Origin: Collinsella sp944321445
Lineage (GTDB): Bacteria > Actinomycetota > Coriobacteriia > Coriobacteriales > Coriobacteriaceae
Length of the DNA stretch: 64,000 bases
Reading direction: 5' to 3' (one strand)
Assembly (NCBI RefSeq): GCF_030371825.1
Contig: NZ_JAUDDM010000004.1
The notes beneath the pieces are model-generated. The model was not told the DNA's origin and ran no database searches. It was given only the letters and a program-made list of their open reading frames with translations. Made by a program: the position numbers and the translations under genes. Shown piece by piece: positions 49,211-59,424 of this stretch; positions within the stretch are counted from its first letter, which is position 1, and each line of letters starts with the position of its first letter.

Positions 49211-50461
49211 TTAGCGGTGTTCAAGGATGGCGACGGTTTCCACGTGGTCGGTATGGGGGAACATGTCGACCGGTGTGAGACGAATCATTCGGTAGCCGCT
49301 GCGGGCCAGGTGCTCGATGTCGCGCACCTGCGTCTGCGGGTTGCAGCTCACGTACACGATGCGGCGCGGCCCCAGCTCACAAGCGGCGTCGAGACAGGCG
49401 GGCGTGGAGCCGGCGCGCGGCGGGTCGAAGCACAGCACGTCGACGCGCTCGCCGTGCTCGGCAGCGCGGCGCATGTAGGCCGTGGCGTCGTCGGCGACAA
49501 AGCGAGCGACCTGGTCCAGGTCATTCAGCGTCGCGTTGCGCTTGGCGTCGGCGATACCCGCGACGTTGCGCTCCACACCAAGCAGCTGCACCGAGCGTCC
49601 GGCATCGACCGCGGCCCGCGCAGCGCACAAGCCGATGGTGCCGCTTCCACAATAGGCATCCATAAGAACATCGCCGTCGCGCAGGTCCATACCGTCGATA
49701 GCAAGCTGATAGAGCACCTCGGTTTGCGCAGGATTCGTCTGGTAGAACGCAATGGGCGAGATGTCGAACGTGCAGCCCAGGAGCTGGTCGCGCAGGTGCG
49801 TGCGGCCGGCGAGAATGTGCGTCTCGCTTCCCAAGATGGCATTGGTCACGCGCGGGTTGATGTTTTGTGCGATAGTGGAAATACGCGGATCGATGTCGTG
49901 AAGCGCTTTGAGAAACGCCTGGTAGTGAGGCAAATTACGCTGACTCGTGACGAGCGTGAGCATAGCCTCGTCGCTTCTCCAGCCCATGCGCAGCACGGCG
50001 TAGCGCAGCAGGCCGCGGCGCGTGTCCTCGTTGTATGCGGGAATGCGGCAGCTCTCGGCAGCGCGGGCGACGCCGTTCAGGATGGCGCGCGCCCCAGGGG
50101 CCTCGACGATACACTCGGGAATGGGAATGATACGGTGCGTTCCGCGGGCGAAGAATCCGCTGCGCACGCGGCCGCGCGGCCCGGGAGCGAAGGGCGTGAC
50201 CGCTTTATAGCGAAAGGCGCGCGGTGCGGGGATGTCGGCATCTCCCGCCTGGCCGCCCATGCCCTGCACAGGACCGATGGCAACGTCCCAGCGATGCTTC
50301 TCGATGAGCGGGGCGAACAGCTCCTCCATAGCCTGCTGCTTGCGGGCAAGCTGCTTGCGATAGGGCATGCCGAGCCAGGCGCAGCCGCCGCATTCCCGCA
50401 TGACGGGACAGGGCCCGTCGGCGGGACGCTTCTTATGGGACGTAGTGCGGTGCTGTGCCAT
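49211..50461 (-). CDS. RNA (uracil-5-)-methyltransferase, TrmA/RumA family
   Basis: A 416-residue protein from ATG 50461. The iron-sulfur motif CPVMRECGGCAW with a later Cys (IPIPECIVEAP) suggests a [4Fe-4S] cluster. The SAM-binding site is MDAYCGSGTIGLCAA. FDPPRAGS and the catalytic Cys in VYVSCNPQT complete the family. It makes 5-methyluridine in 23S rRNA or tRNA; the exact target cannot be told. The TRAM domain of many relatives is missing. Confidence 0.88.
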   Translation of the reverse strand: MAQHRTTSHKKRPADGPCPVMRECGGCAWLGMPYRKQLARKQQAMEELFAPLIEKHRWDVAIGPVQGMGGQAGDADIPAPRAFRYKAVTPFAPGPRGRVRSGFFARGTHRIIPIPECIVEAPGARAILNGVARAAESCRIPAYNEDTRRGLLRYAVLRMGWRSDEAMLTLVTSQRNLPHYQAFLKALHDIDPRISTIAQNINPRVTNAILGSETHILAGRTHLRDQLLGCTFDISPIAFYQTNPAQTEVLYQLAIDGMDLRDGDVLMDAYCGSGTIGLCAARAAVDAGRSVQLLGVERNVAGIADAKRNATLNDLDQVARFVADDATAYMRRAAEHGERVDVLCFDPPRAGSTPACLDAACELGPRRIVYVSCNPQTQVRDIEHLARSGYRMIRLTPVDMFPHTDHVETVAILEHR

Positions 50462-50515
50462 GGTGTTCCAATCGTGCAAAAGCGGGACGGACCTATTGTG
50501 CGACAAAGACGGGCG

Positions 50516-50583
50516 CTGGGAAAATAGGGACAGGCACCTTTTTCCCACCGGTGGGAAAAAGGTGCCTGTCCCTATTTTCCCAG
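50516..50583. repeat. palindromic repeat, family 1 (68 bp), overlapping a gene end
   Basis: A perfect palindrome CTGGGAAAATAGGGACAGGC... centred on CCACC|GGTGG. Its right outer arm encodes the last residues and TAG stop of the lipase-like gene. Confidence 0.95.
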
Positions 50584-51975
50584 AGAGGCCAGCCAGGCAA
50601 TGTACACGCTCGGATAATGCGGGTTCAGAATGGTCAGCGGGTCGACGTGCTCGGCCAAAATCCCAAACACCTGCGCCACGCCCGCAGGCGTCGTGAGCGC
50701 CTCGACGGAATCGAACCGCTCAGACAAGTCGTCCACCATATCGCGCACCGTCGCCTCCGCATCCGCATCAAGCGGGCACGCAACCCCCATCATCTGCTCA
50801 AACGTCGAGGTCATCTGCGCAAAAGCCGCCTCGAACCCCGCATCTCCCAGCGCGGGTAGCTCCACATCCGTACCGAACCGCTCGTACCCCCACGACTGCA
50901 GCGGCAGATGCACCATAATATCCGCCGTGTTCAGAACGTTAAAAATCCCCGCATACCGCGCGTCACGCACATCATCGCTCGTGGTCGTTGCGGGCGTCGC
51001 GAAGGTGTAGGCGCGCACGCTGTCTCCCGGCTCCAGCGGCAACCGCTCCGCAGCATCGCCCACACCGGCAAGCGCATCGCACGCCTCCGCCGCCACCAGG
51101 TTGGCAATCGCCCCGCCGCGGCTGTGCCCCACGACCAGCAGCTGAGCAGAGCGCCCCGCACGGTGCGCAGCCTCAACACGCCGAGCAACCTCGCCGCAAA
51201 TCTCCTCCGCCGCCTGCGTATACCCAGGATGATCGTCCTCGGTGCCCGCCTCGCGGTCCGGCCCCGCAGTGCGCGCCATGGCATCGGCGATGTCGCGATC
51301 CGCCTGCTGCGCATCGTCGCCCTGATCGAACAGAACCTCCAGGTTGCTCAGCCATTCCGACCCATAGCTGCCGCGCACGGACACCAAAATCACGTCCGTC
51401 TCCGCAGCGCCATCACCAGCGCCGTCGGGGGCTGCAAGCGTCTTGGTCGCAATCGCATAGGCAGCCGCATCGGCCGTCTGCGTCACCAGCGAAAGCGCCT
51501 CGTCGACCACCTCGCTGCGATACCGGTACGACTCGGTCGACACATCGGAAAACCCCAGCTCGGCCAAAGCGAGCTCCATATAGGCAGGCTGCGACGAATG
51601 CTGCTGGTAGTACCCGGATTCCGAGTACGCGAGCGTCGAGATCACCGCCGCTGTATGGGCCAACTCGGCGTTATATGCGGAAGCATCGTCGAAAAACCAG
51701 CCATCGTCCCAGGTCACCGAGGTCGATATCTCGCCCGACCCCGGAGCCAGCAAGTCGGTGAAACGCAACGTGGCATCAAAGCGACCAGTCTGCGCAGGCT
51801 CATCGCCCCACGCGACCGCAGGCGTCGCGACCGCTCCCTGATTCCCCTGCTGCTGACGATAGCGAACGTACAGCATCACGCCGCACACCAGCGCCGCAAT
51901 CAAAAGAAGAAGAATCGCAACAGCCGACACGCGCACCGCAGCACGACCGGCGGCACAAAGCATCTTGTGTTGCAT
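50572..51975 (-). CDS. membrane-anchored lipase class 3-like hydrolase
   Basis: A 467-residue protein from ATG 51975 with a very strong ribosome site (AAAGGAGGAGG). Residues ~17-38 are a signal anchor (SAVAILLLLIAALVCGVMLY). The rest is an alpha/beta hydrolase with the nucleophile elbow VVGHSRGGAIANL, an upstream VSVRGSYG oxyanion loop, and TFATPATT. The fold is that of lipase class 3 esterases, and it would act outside the membrane. The last codons (LGK and TAG) come from a family 1 repeat, so the original C terminus may have been different. Confidence 0.82.
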   Translation of the reverse strand: MQHKMLCAAGRAAVRVSAVAILLLLIAALVCGVMLYVRYRQQQGNQGAVATPAVAWGDEPAQTGRFDATLRFTDLLAPGSGEISTSVTWDDGWFFDDASAYNAELAHTAAVISTLAYSESGYYQQHSSQPAYMELALAELGFSDVSTESYRYRSEVVDEALSLVTQTADAAAYAIATKTLAAPDGAGDGAAETDVILVSVRGSYGSEWLSNLEVLFDQGDDAQQADRDIADAMARTAGPDREAGTEDDHPGYTQAAEEICGEVARRVEAAHRAGRSAQLLVVGHSRGGAIANLVAAEACDALAGVGDAAERLPLEPGDSVRAYTFATPATTTSDDVRDARYAGIFNVLNTADIMVHLPLQSWGYERFGTDVELPALGDAGFEAAFAQMTSTFEQMMGVACPLDADAEATVRDMVDDLSERFDSVEALTTPAGVAQVFGILAEHVDPLTILNPHYPSVYIAWLASLGK

Positions 51976-51989
51976 AACCTCCTCCTTTC

Positions 51990-52063
51990 GCTCTGGGAAA
52001 ATAGGGACAGGCACTTTTTTCCCACCGGTGGGAAAAAAGTGCCTGTCCCTATTTTCCCAGAGC
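51990..52063. repeat. palindromic repeat, family 1 (74 bp, longest)
   Basis: 37-bp perfect arms starting GCTCTGGGAAAATAGGGACA, centre CCACC|GGTGG. It lies between the lipase ribosome site and the FmdE stop, 18 bp past the latter. Confidence 0.95.
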
Positions 52064-52080
52064 CTGTCCCCTTTTTCCCA

Positions 52081-52659
52081 TTACAGCTGCACCTCGGCAC
52101 CCAGCTGGTAGTACACGTGCTCGCCGGCGCAGCGGCGGCAATACGTGTGTCCATCGCGCTCCACGCCGCGCCCATCGTGAATCCGCTCGCCGCACACCTC
52201 GCACACCTGCGTCTTGCGCGGACGGCCCGGCAGGTCGAACTCCTTGAAATCGGGCAGCTCAACCTCATGCACCAAGAACAATTCCGCATCCGAAAGCCCA
52301 GCGAAGAAGTCGAGCATCTCCTGCTTGTCGTGCGGTGCCTTGGGAACTCCCGGCCGCTGCGTAATACGAATCGCCCGGTCGCTCGCGATGTCGTAAAAAC
52401 TCGCAGCCATGATGCCGTAGTCGTACCACTTGAGCCGGCGCTTTCCCAAATGGCAGTTCGCCACGGAAATCACCGCGTCGGCCAGGCACCGGTCGCACTC
52501 CACGAATGCAATGAGGTCGCGATACGTATCCGCATCCTCAATCCCAAAATACGTCATGGCCAGCCGAGCCATGCGCGTGCCAATCACCTGCCCCGGACAC
52601 ATATGCCCGTGGAACGCCACGGCGCGCTGCAGATCTTCCTCAAAGCTCCGTTTGAGCAT
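52081..52659 (-). CDS. FmdE family protein with C-terminal zinc ribbon
   Basis: A 192-residue protein from ATG 52659 (GGGGAG upstream). Residues ~1-135 match the FmdE domain (AVAFHGHMCPGQVIGTRMA, then ECDRCLADAV and CHLGKRRLK), named from genes beside molybdenum formylmethanofuran dehydrogenase. Residues ~155-192 hold CEVCGERI and YCRRCAG, a zinc ribbon. FmdE proteins are thought to aid molybdopterin or tungsten enzyme assembly, but no such enzyme gene is in this window. Confidence 0.85.
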   Translation of the reverse strand: MLKRSFEEDLQRAVAFHGHMCPGQVIGTRMARLAMTYFGIEDADTYRDLIAFVECDRCLADAVISVANCHLGKRRLKWYDYGIMAASFYDIASDRAIRITQRPGVPKAPHDKQEMLDFFAGLSDAELFLVHEVELPDFKEFDLPGRPRKTQVCEVCGERIHDGRGVERDGHTYCRRCAGEHVYYQLGAEVQL

Positions 52660-52682
52660 GAAACTCCCCTCGCAACCACAAG

Positions 52683-52712
52683 CAACCAAAAGGGGCAGGT
52701 TACTTTTGGTTG
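52683..52712. repeat. short family 5 hairpin overlapping a gene end
   Basis: Arms CAACCAAAAG / CTTTTGGTTG around GGGCAGGTTA. On the minus strand it encodes the last residues and the TAA stop of the PHP phosphatase gene (stop at 52700). Confidence 0.8.
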
Positions 52713-53554
52713 TCCTCTTCGTCATATTCGGCCAAATCGGCCAGCTCACACAGATTGCAAATCCCTGCGTCCGCCAGCGCGCCCAAAAACGTGCGGCGAT
52801 CCCGGTTCATAATCAGTTCCTGCGGAAAACCAATGCCCTCCAACATGGCCTGCGCATGCGGAAAACTCCCCAGCACCGGCGCCACGTGAGCGTCGGTCGA
52901 CACCGCGATTCCCACGCCCATCTCGGCGCACCGCTGCGCAATCCGCGAGCACACACTGTGGAACCACCCACGTGAATCGACCTCCAGGCTGTGCTCGTTG
53001 ATCTCGATCAGCTTGTGCTTCTCCTTCGCAACGGTCAGCACCTCGTCGTAATCGAACGGCACGCCCGAGCGCCCCGTGTGTCCCAAAATGAACACCTTGG
53101 GATTCTCAAGCGCCCGCACATACATGCCGGTCGTGCGCGCAATGGGCGCGCCCTTGGTGAACTCACCGTTATGCACGCTGGCAATAAGGTAGTCAAGCGG
53201 CTCGGTCACGTGGTCGAACAGGCTTCGCGCCTCGCGGTACGGCCTCCCCACAATGGTGTCCGGCACGTCGATATCCTGGCCAAACAGCTCGCCGTCGAGC
53301 GACACGATGTCCACCTCGGCGCCGCGCAGCACCACCACGCCATCCCACACGCGCGGCCACACGTTCTGGTTCAAGAAGTACTGGAAATTGCGCAGGTGCT
53401 GCTCGGGAAAGAGCATCTCGCTGAAATGATCGGTCGACCCTAACAGCTCGATGCCGCGGTCGCGGCACGCAGAGACGTTCTCGGCGATCGTCGAATACGC
53501 ATGCCGCGAAAACAGCGTGTGCGTATGGACGTCGCAAGCGATCTGATAGCTCAT
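52700..53554 (-). CDS. PHP-domain phosphatase (YcdX-like)
   Basis: A 284-residue protein from ATG 53554. It has the PHP metal motifs CDVHTHTLFSRHAYST (first His pair), GSTDHFSEM, GAEVDIVSLDG, ASVHNGEF, GHTGRSG and STDAHV. These form a trinuclear metal centre in YcdX-type phosphatases. The substrate is unknown. The stop codon falls inside a family 5 repeat. Confidence 0.88.
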   Translation of the reverse strand: MSYQIACDVHTHTLFSRHAYSTIAENVSACRDRGIELLGSTDHFSEMLFPEQHLRNFQYFLNQNVWPRVWDGVVVLRGAEVDIVSLDGELFGQDIDVPDTIVGRPYREARSLFDHVTEPLDYLIASVHNGEFTKGAPIARTTGMYVRALENPKVFILGHTGRSGVPFDYDEVLTVAKEKHKLIEINEHSLEVDSRGWFHSVCSRIAQRCAEMGVGIAVSTDAHVAPVLGSFPHAQAMLEGIGFPQELIMNRDRRTFLGALADAGICNLCELADLAEYDEEDNQK

Positions 53555-53620
53555 GCGAACCCCCTTGCCCTCTGCCACCTGCCCGTACGCCGCGCGCAGG
53601 CAGCGCACCGGTTTTCCTCC

Positions 53621-54802
53621 TTATACCCCGTACTCCTCCGCAAGCTTCTTCCAAGCGGGCAACGAAGTAACAATGACATCGTAATCGATGCAATACCCCA
53701 GGCGGAACCACCCCGGCACGCCAAAGCTGTTGGAAGGAACGGGCAGCAGCTCATAGGCCTTTGCCCGCTCGCAAAACGCCTCCGCGTCATCCTCGAGCGC
53801 CTTAACCCACAGGTAGAACGCGCCGTCGGGCTCCACGTAGGTGTAGCCGTATTCGGAGAGTGCGCGGGTGAGTGCCTCGCGGTTACGCGCGTACGCCGCG
53901 ACGTCGGACGGCTCGTCCACACAGTCGGCCACCACGCGCTGAAACAGGGCGGGCGCGCACACAAATCCCAGCGTACGGGCCGCGCCCGCGACAGCCGCCA
54001 TCACGCGCGGCGCCAGCGGGCACGTGTTGGGCACCAGCACCCAGCCCACGCGCTCGCCCGGCAGCGACAGCGACTTGGAATACGAGTAGCACACCACCGT
54101 GTGCTCGTAGATCGAGGGCACCCACGGCACCTCCGCGCCGTAGACGATCTCGCGGTACGGCTCGTCTGAGATAAGGAAGATAGGCTGCTCGCGGCCCTCG
54201 TTGGCGGCGCGCAGCACGTCGGCGAGCGCCTCGAGCGTCGCGCGCGTGTAGACCGCGCCCGTGGGGTTGTTGGGCGAATCGATGATCACCGCGGCCGTGC
54301 GCGGCGTGATCGCGGCGGCAACGGCGGCGGGGTCCACTTGGAAGGTCTCCTGGTCGGCCAGCACCTCGACGCACGTCGCGCCCGCCTTTTCGATCCACAC
54401 GGCGTACTCGGGGAAGTACGGCGCGATGACGATGACCTCTTCACCCGGGTTGGTGAGCGCGTGTACGGTCATGGACACCGATGCCGCGGCGCCCACGGTC
54501 ATGAACACGTCGCCCATGGTGTATGACGTGCCAAAACGCCGATTGAGCGACTCGGCGACCGCCGTGCGCGCCTCGGGCAGGCCAGGTGCGGGCGTATAGC
54601 CGTGCAGCTGGTCGCTCGGCAGCTCAAGCGAGCGCTCGATGGACGCGCGCACGGCCGCCGGCGCAGGAACGCTGGGGTTTCCCAGCGAGAAATCGAACAC
54701 CTTGTCGGCACCAATCTGCGCCTTGCGCTCCAGCCCGTAGGAGAAAATCTCGCGGATGACCGAGCTCTCGGCCCCGCGCGCATACATGGTCTCGTTGATC
54801 AT
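53621..54802 (-). CDS. PLP-dependent aminotransferase class I/II
   Basis: A 393-residue fold-type I enzyme from ATG 54802. It has DFSLGNPSVPAP, VFMTVGAAASVS for the cofactor phosphate, DSPNNPTGAVYTR, LISDEPYREIVY and the PLP Lys in SYSKSLSLPGERVGW. The general form is that of aspartate or aromatic aminotransferases; the substrate cannot be told. The frame upstream of ATG 54802 runs into a palindromic repeat and is not coding. Confidence 0.92.
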   Translation of the reverse strand: MINETMYARGAESSVIREIFSYGLERKAQIGADKVFDFSLGNPSVPAPAAVRASIERSLELPSDQLHGYTPAPGLPEARTAVAESLNRRFGTSYTMGDVFMTVGAAASVSMTVHALTNPGEEVIVIAPYFPEYAVWIEKAGATCVEVLADQETFQVDPAAVAAAITPRTAAVIIDSPNNPTGAVYTRATLEALADVLRAANEGREQPIFLISDEPYREIVYGAEVPWVPSIYEHTVVCYSYSKSLSLPGERVGWVLVPNTCPLAPRVMAAVAGAARTLGFVCAPALFQRVVADCVDEPSDVAAYARNREALTRALSEYGYTYVEPDGAFYLWVKALEDDAEAFCERAKAYELLPVPSNSFGVPGWFRLGYCIDYDVIVTSLPAWKKLAEEYGV

Positions 54803-54856
54803 GGAAACCCCTCGCTTTCGCATCGTTTGTGCAATTGTACGCGCTTCGCCGCCGGT

Positions 54857-54920
54857 GGGAAAAAGGGGACAGGCACTTATTTCCCACCGGTGGGAAATAA
54901 GTGCCTGTCCCCTTTTTCCC
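54857..54920. repeat. palindromic repeat, family 1 (64 bp, perfect)
   Basis: The centre is CCACC|GGTGG and the arm GGGAAAAAGGGGACAGGCAC matches the 14888-14951 copy exactly. It is followed after one base by a family 2 palindrome. Confidence 0.95.
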
Positions 54921-54921
54921 T

Positions 54922-54952
54922 GACGCATTTCTCCCCTGGGGAGAAGTGCGTC
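54922..54952. repeat. palindromic repeat, family 2
   Basis: GACGCATTTCTCCCC and GGGGAGAAGTGCGTC around one T, with a single mismatch between arms. It starts three bases past the ftsH stop codon. Confidence 0.9.
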
Positions 54953-54955
54953 GGT

Positions 54956-57133
<2,178 letters not shown>

Positions 57134-57682
57134 CTACGAATAGACCTCCGGTTTAAGCACACCCACATAGGGGAGGTTGCGATAGCGCTCGGCGAAATCG
57201 AGGCCGTAGCCGACCACGAAGTCGTCGGGGCAATGTGTACCCACATATTTGGGATCGATAGCCGCCTGCTTGCCCTCCACATCTTTCACGAGGAACGTCG
57301 CGACCTCAAGCGACGCCGGATGGCGGCTCGCGAGGTTCTTCATGAGGTAGCGCAAGGTGAGGCCGGAATCGAGGATGTCCTCGACGATGAGCACGTCGCG
57401 ACCCTTGATGTCCATGTCCAGGTCCTTGACGATGCGCACGATGCCCGAGGACTTCGCGCCGTCGCCGTAGCTCGAAACGGCCATGAAGTCGATGGCGAGC
57501 GGCGCGTCGATGGCGCGCATGAGGTCGCCCATGAACACGACCGCGCCGCGCAGCACCGCGATGAGCACCAGGTCTTTGCCCTGGTAGTCGCGGGCAATCT
57601 CACTGCCCATGCGCTGGACGATCTGCGCGATCTCCTCTTTGCTGAACAGCACGTGGTCGATATCGGGATGCAGCGCTTCCAT
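57134..57682 (-). CDS. hpt: hypoxanthine phosphoribosyltransferase
   Basis: A 182-residue type I phosphoribosyltransferase from ATG 57682 (GAGAAAGGTC upstream). It has VLRGAVVFMGDLMR, SSYGDGAKSSG and the PRPP motif VLIVEDILDSGLTL. It salvages hypoxanthine and guanine to IMP and GMP. Confidence 0.96.
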   Translation of the reverse strand: MEALHPDIDHVLFSKEEIAQIVQRMGSEIARDYQGKDLVLIAVLRGAVVFMGDLMRAIDAPLAIDFMAVSSYGDGAKSSGIVRIVKDLDMDIKGRDVLIVEDILDSGLTLRYLMKNLASRHPASLEVATFLVKDVEGKQAAIDPKYVGTHCPDDFVVGYGLDFAERYRNLPYVGVLKPEVYS

Positions 57683-57721
57683 GGTTGACCTTTCTCGCAG
57701 CGGCGTGCCCGGCGGCACGTC

Positions 57722-59311
57722 TTATCGATCGCTGGCGCCCTCGGCGGAACCGACGGCGCGAATGACTAATTTTATCAGCAGCCTGCTTGCGGACGTGCAC
57801 TTAAAACGGTCGTCGAGGCGAATGCCCCCAACCCACACAACGGCCCCGCCGGGCGCCGTGCGAACCACCGGCACGTTCGCGCGCTCTGCCACCGGCACGC
57901 GCGCCGCGCCCAAGATGTCCGAAACCTTCTTGGAGCGCCCGTGCATGCCCAACGGACACATAATATCACCCGCTACCGGGCCATCCACCCACAGCCGCGC
58001 GTTCAGCACCTCGGCGGGAAGGTCCGCAGCGTCGGAAGAAAAGCGGCCGGGATCGCGCTCGGCGTACCCCAGCGCCGCCGCATCGACGTACGCAACGCTC
58101 ATCACCGGCGCGCCGCCCGGGGTCTCAAGCAAGGGCGCCTGGTCTGTCTGCACCAGCTCAATGGGGCTTGTACCTGCGGGAACGCGCACGATGTTCGCCT
58201 CGAGCACCGCGTGGTTCGCAAGCGGCATGCTGCCGGGAACGCCCAGCCAGCCGGCCACGAGCTGCTCGCGCGCCTGCATCGAGCGCAGCGACAGCGTGCC
58301 GAACTCCATGCGCGCATCGATGCCGCCCGGCAGCGAAAGCGATCCCTTCCCTTCCGCCACACAGGCTAAAACGGCCTCCACGTGGCGCATCTCCAGACGC
58401 TCCTCCGGTGCCACGCGGCGATACGCCAGCCGCACCATGCGCCGCGCGATCGCGATCTCGGCCGAGGCCAGGCGCGCGGCGTCGAGCACCACAAGCCCAT
58501 CCTGCTCGCGGCGGACGCACGCGCGCAGCGCCGTCGCGGCAAGCTGCGACATGAACGCGTCCTCCTCGCCCAAAATGTCGCAAGTCGACCCGATGGCGCG
58601 CTCCAGGTTCGCGTTGCGCTCCGCCGCCACCGGCACCACACGGTGACGAACGAAATTCCGCAGGTAGGAGGTATCGCTATTCGTCTCGTCCTCGCGCCAG
58701 CCGATGCCCGCAACCTCCAGGTAGCGGCACAACTCCTCGTGCGTGTAGTCGATGAGCGGTCGCACGATGATGTTGCGGCGGCGTGGGATGCTGGAAAGCC
58801 CTGCCGGACCCGACCCCTTGATGGCGTTCATGAAGAACGTCTCGGTGCGGTCACTTGCCGTATGCGCCGTGAGGATGCGCGCCGATGCCCGCGGCGCGCC
58901 GGTCTGCTCGCACAGCTCGCGCACGTAGCGGCGGGCGGCAGCGTAGCGCACCTCGCGCGCCGCTGCTTCCAGATTATGCCCATCGAGCTGCGAAAACGAC
59001 GCATGCTCCACGCACAGCGGCACGCCTAGGCGCTCGCACAGGTCGCGGACGAACTGCTCGTCGCCATCCGACGCCGCGCCGCGCAGGTGATGGTTGATGT
59101 GCAGCACGTGCAGCCGCTCGCGCGCAATGCGCGCCGGCCCGCGCCCGTCGCACAGGTCGAGCTTGGACGAGCACGCCATCACCAGTAGCGCCGTCGAGTC
59201 CGCGCCACCCGATACCATAAGCACCACGGGGGCACCGGGACCCGCCGCATCCGACGCCCTGCCGGACGCCACCGGATGCAACCGCGCAAAATGCTGAGCA
59301 ACTGTAGGCAT
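57722..59311 (-). CDS. tilS: tRNA(Ile)-lysidine synthase
   Basis: A 529-residue protein from ATG 59311 (AAGGAGGG upstream). The N-terminal PP-loop motif is VSGGADSTALL, followed by HVLHINHHLRG and TAHTASDRTETFFMN. A central substrate-binding region and a C-terminal domain around residue 450-529 follow. It converts C34 of the CAU-anticodon tRNA-Ile to lysidine so that AUA is read as isoleucine. It is longer than the E. coli enzyme (about 430), with extra length mainly in the linker and C-terminal regions. Confidence 0.94.
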   Translation of the reverse strand: MPTVAQHFARLHPVASGRASDAAGPGAPVVLMVSGGADSTALLVMACSSKLDLCDGRGPARIARERLHVLHINHHLRGAASDGDEQFVRDLCERLGVPLCVEHASFSQLDGHNLEAAAREVRYAAARRYVRELCEQTGAPRASARILTAHTASDRTETFFMNAIKGSGPAGLSSIPRRRNIIVRPLIDYTHEELCRYLEVAGIGWREDETNSDTSYLRNFVRHRVVPVAAERNANLERAIGSTCDILGEEDAFMSQLAATALRACVRREQDGLVVLDAARLASAEIAIARRMVRLAYRRVAPEERLEMRHVEAVLACVAEGKGSLSLPGGIDARMEFGTLSLRSMQAREQLVAGWLGVPGSMPLANHAVLEANIVRVPAGTSPIELVQTDQAPLLETPGGAPVMSVAYVDAAALGYAERDPGRFSSDAADLPAEVLNARLWVDGPVAGDIMCPLGMHGRSKKVSDILGAARVPVAERANVPVVRTAPGGAVVWVGGIRLDDRFKCTSASRLLIKLVIRAVGSAEGASDR

Positions 59312-59361
59312 GAACCCTCCTTGTACCTTTTCATTCCCCATTGTAGCCGCCCCGGAAAAGC

Positions 59362-59390
59362 GACAAGATGGTGCCAGGTACAATCTTGTC
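59362..59390. repeat. short hairpin repeat, family 6
   Basis: GACAAGAT / ATCTTGTC arms around GGTGCCAGGTACA lie in the 113-bp space between divergent tilS and the WalJ-like gene. It shares sequence with 6975-7007. TACAAT boxes occur on both strands nearby (59340-59345 minus; 59379-59384 plus) and could be -10 elements. Confidence 0.7.
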
Positions 59391-59424
59391 ACTTGCACGC
59401 ATCACGTAAGGAGCACCCGCTCAT

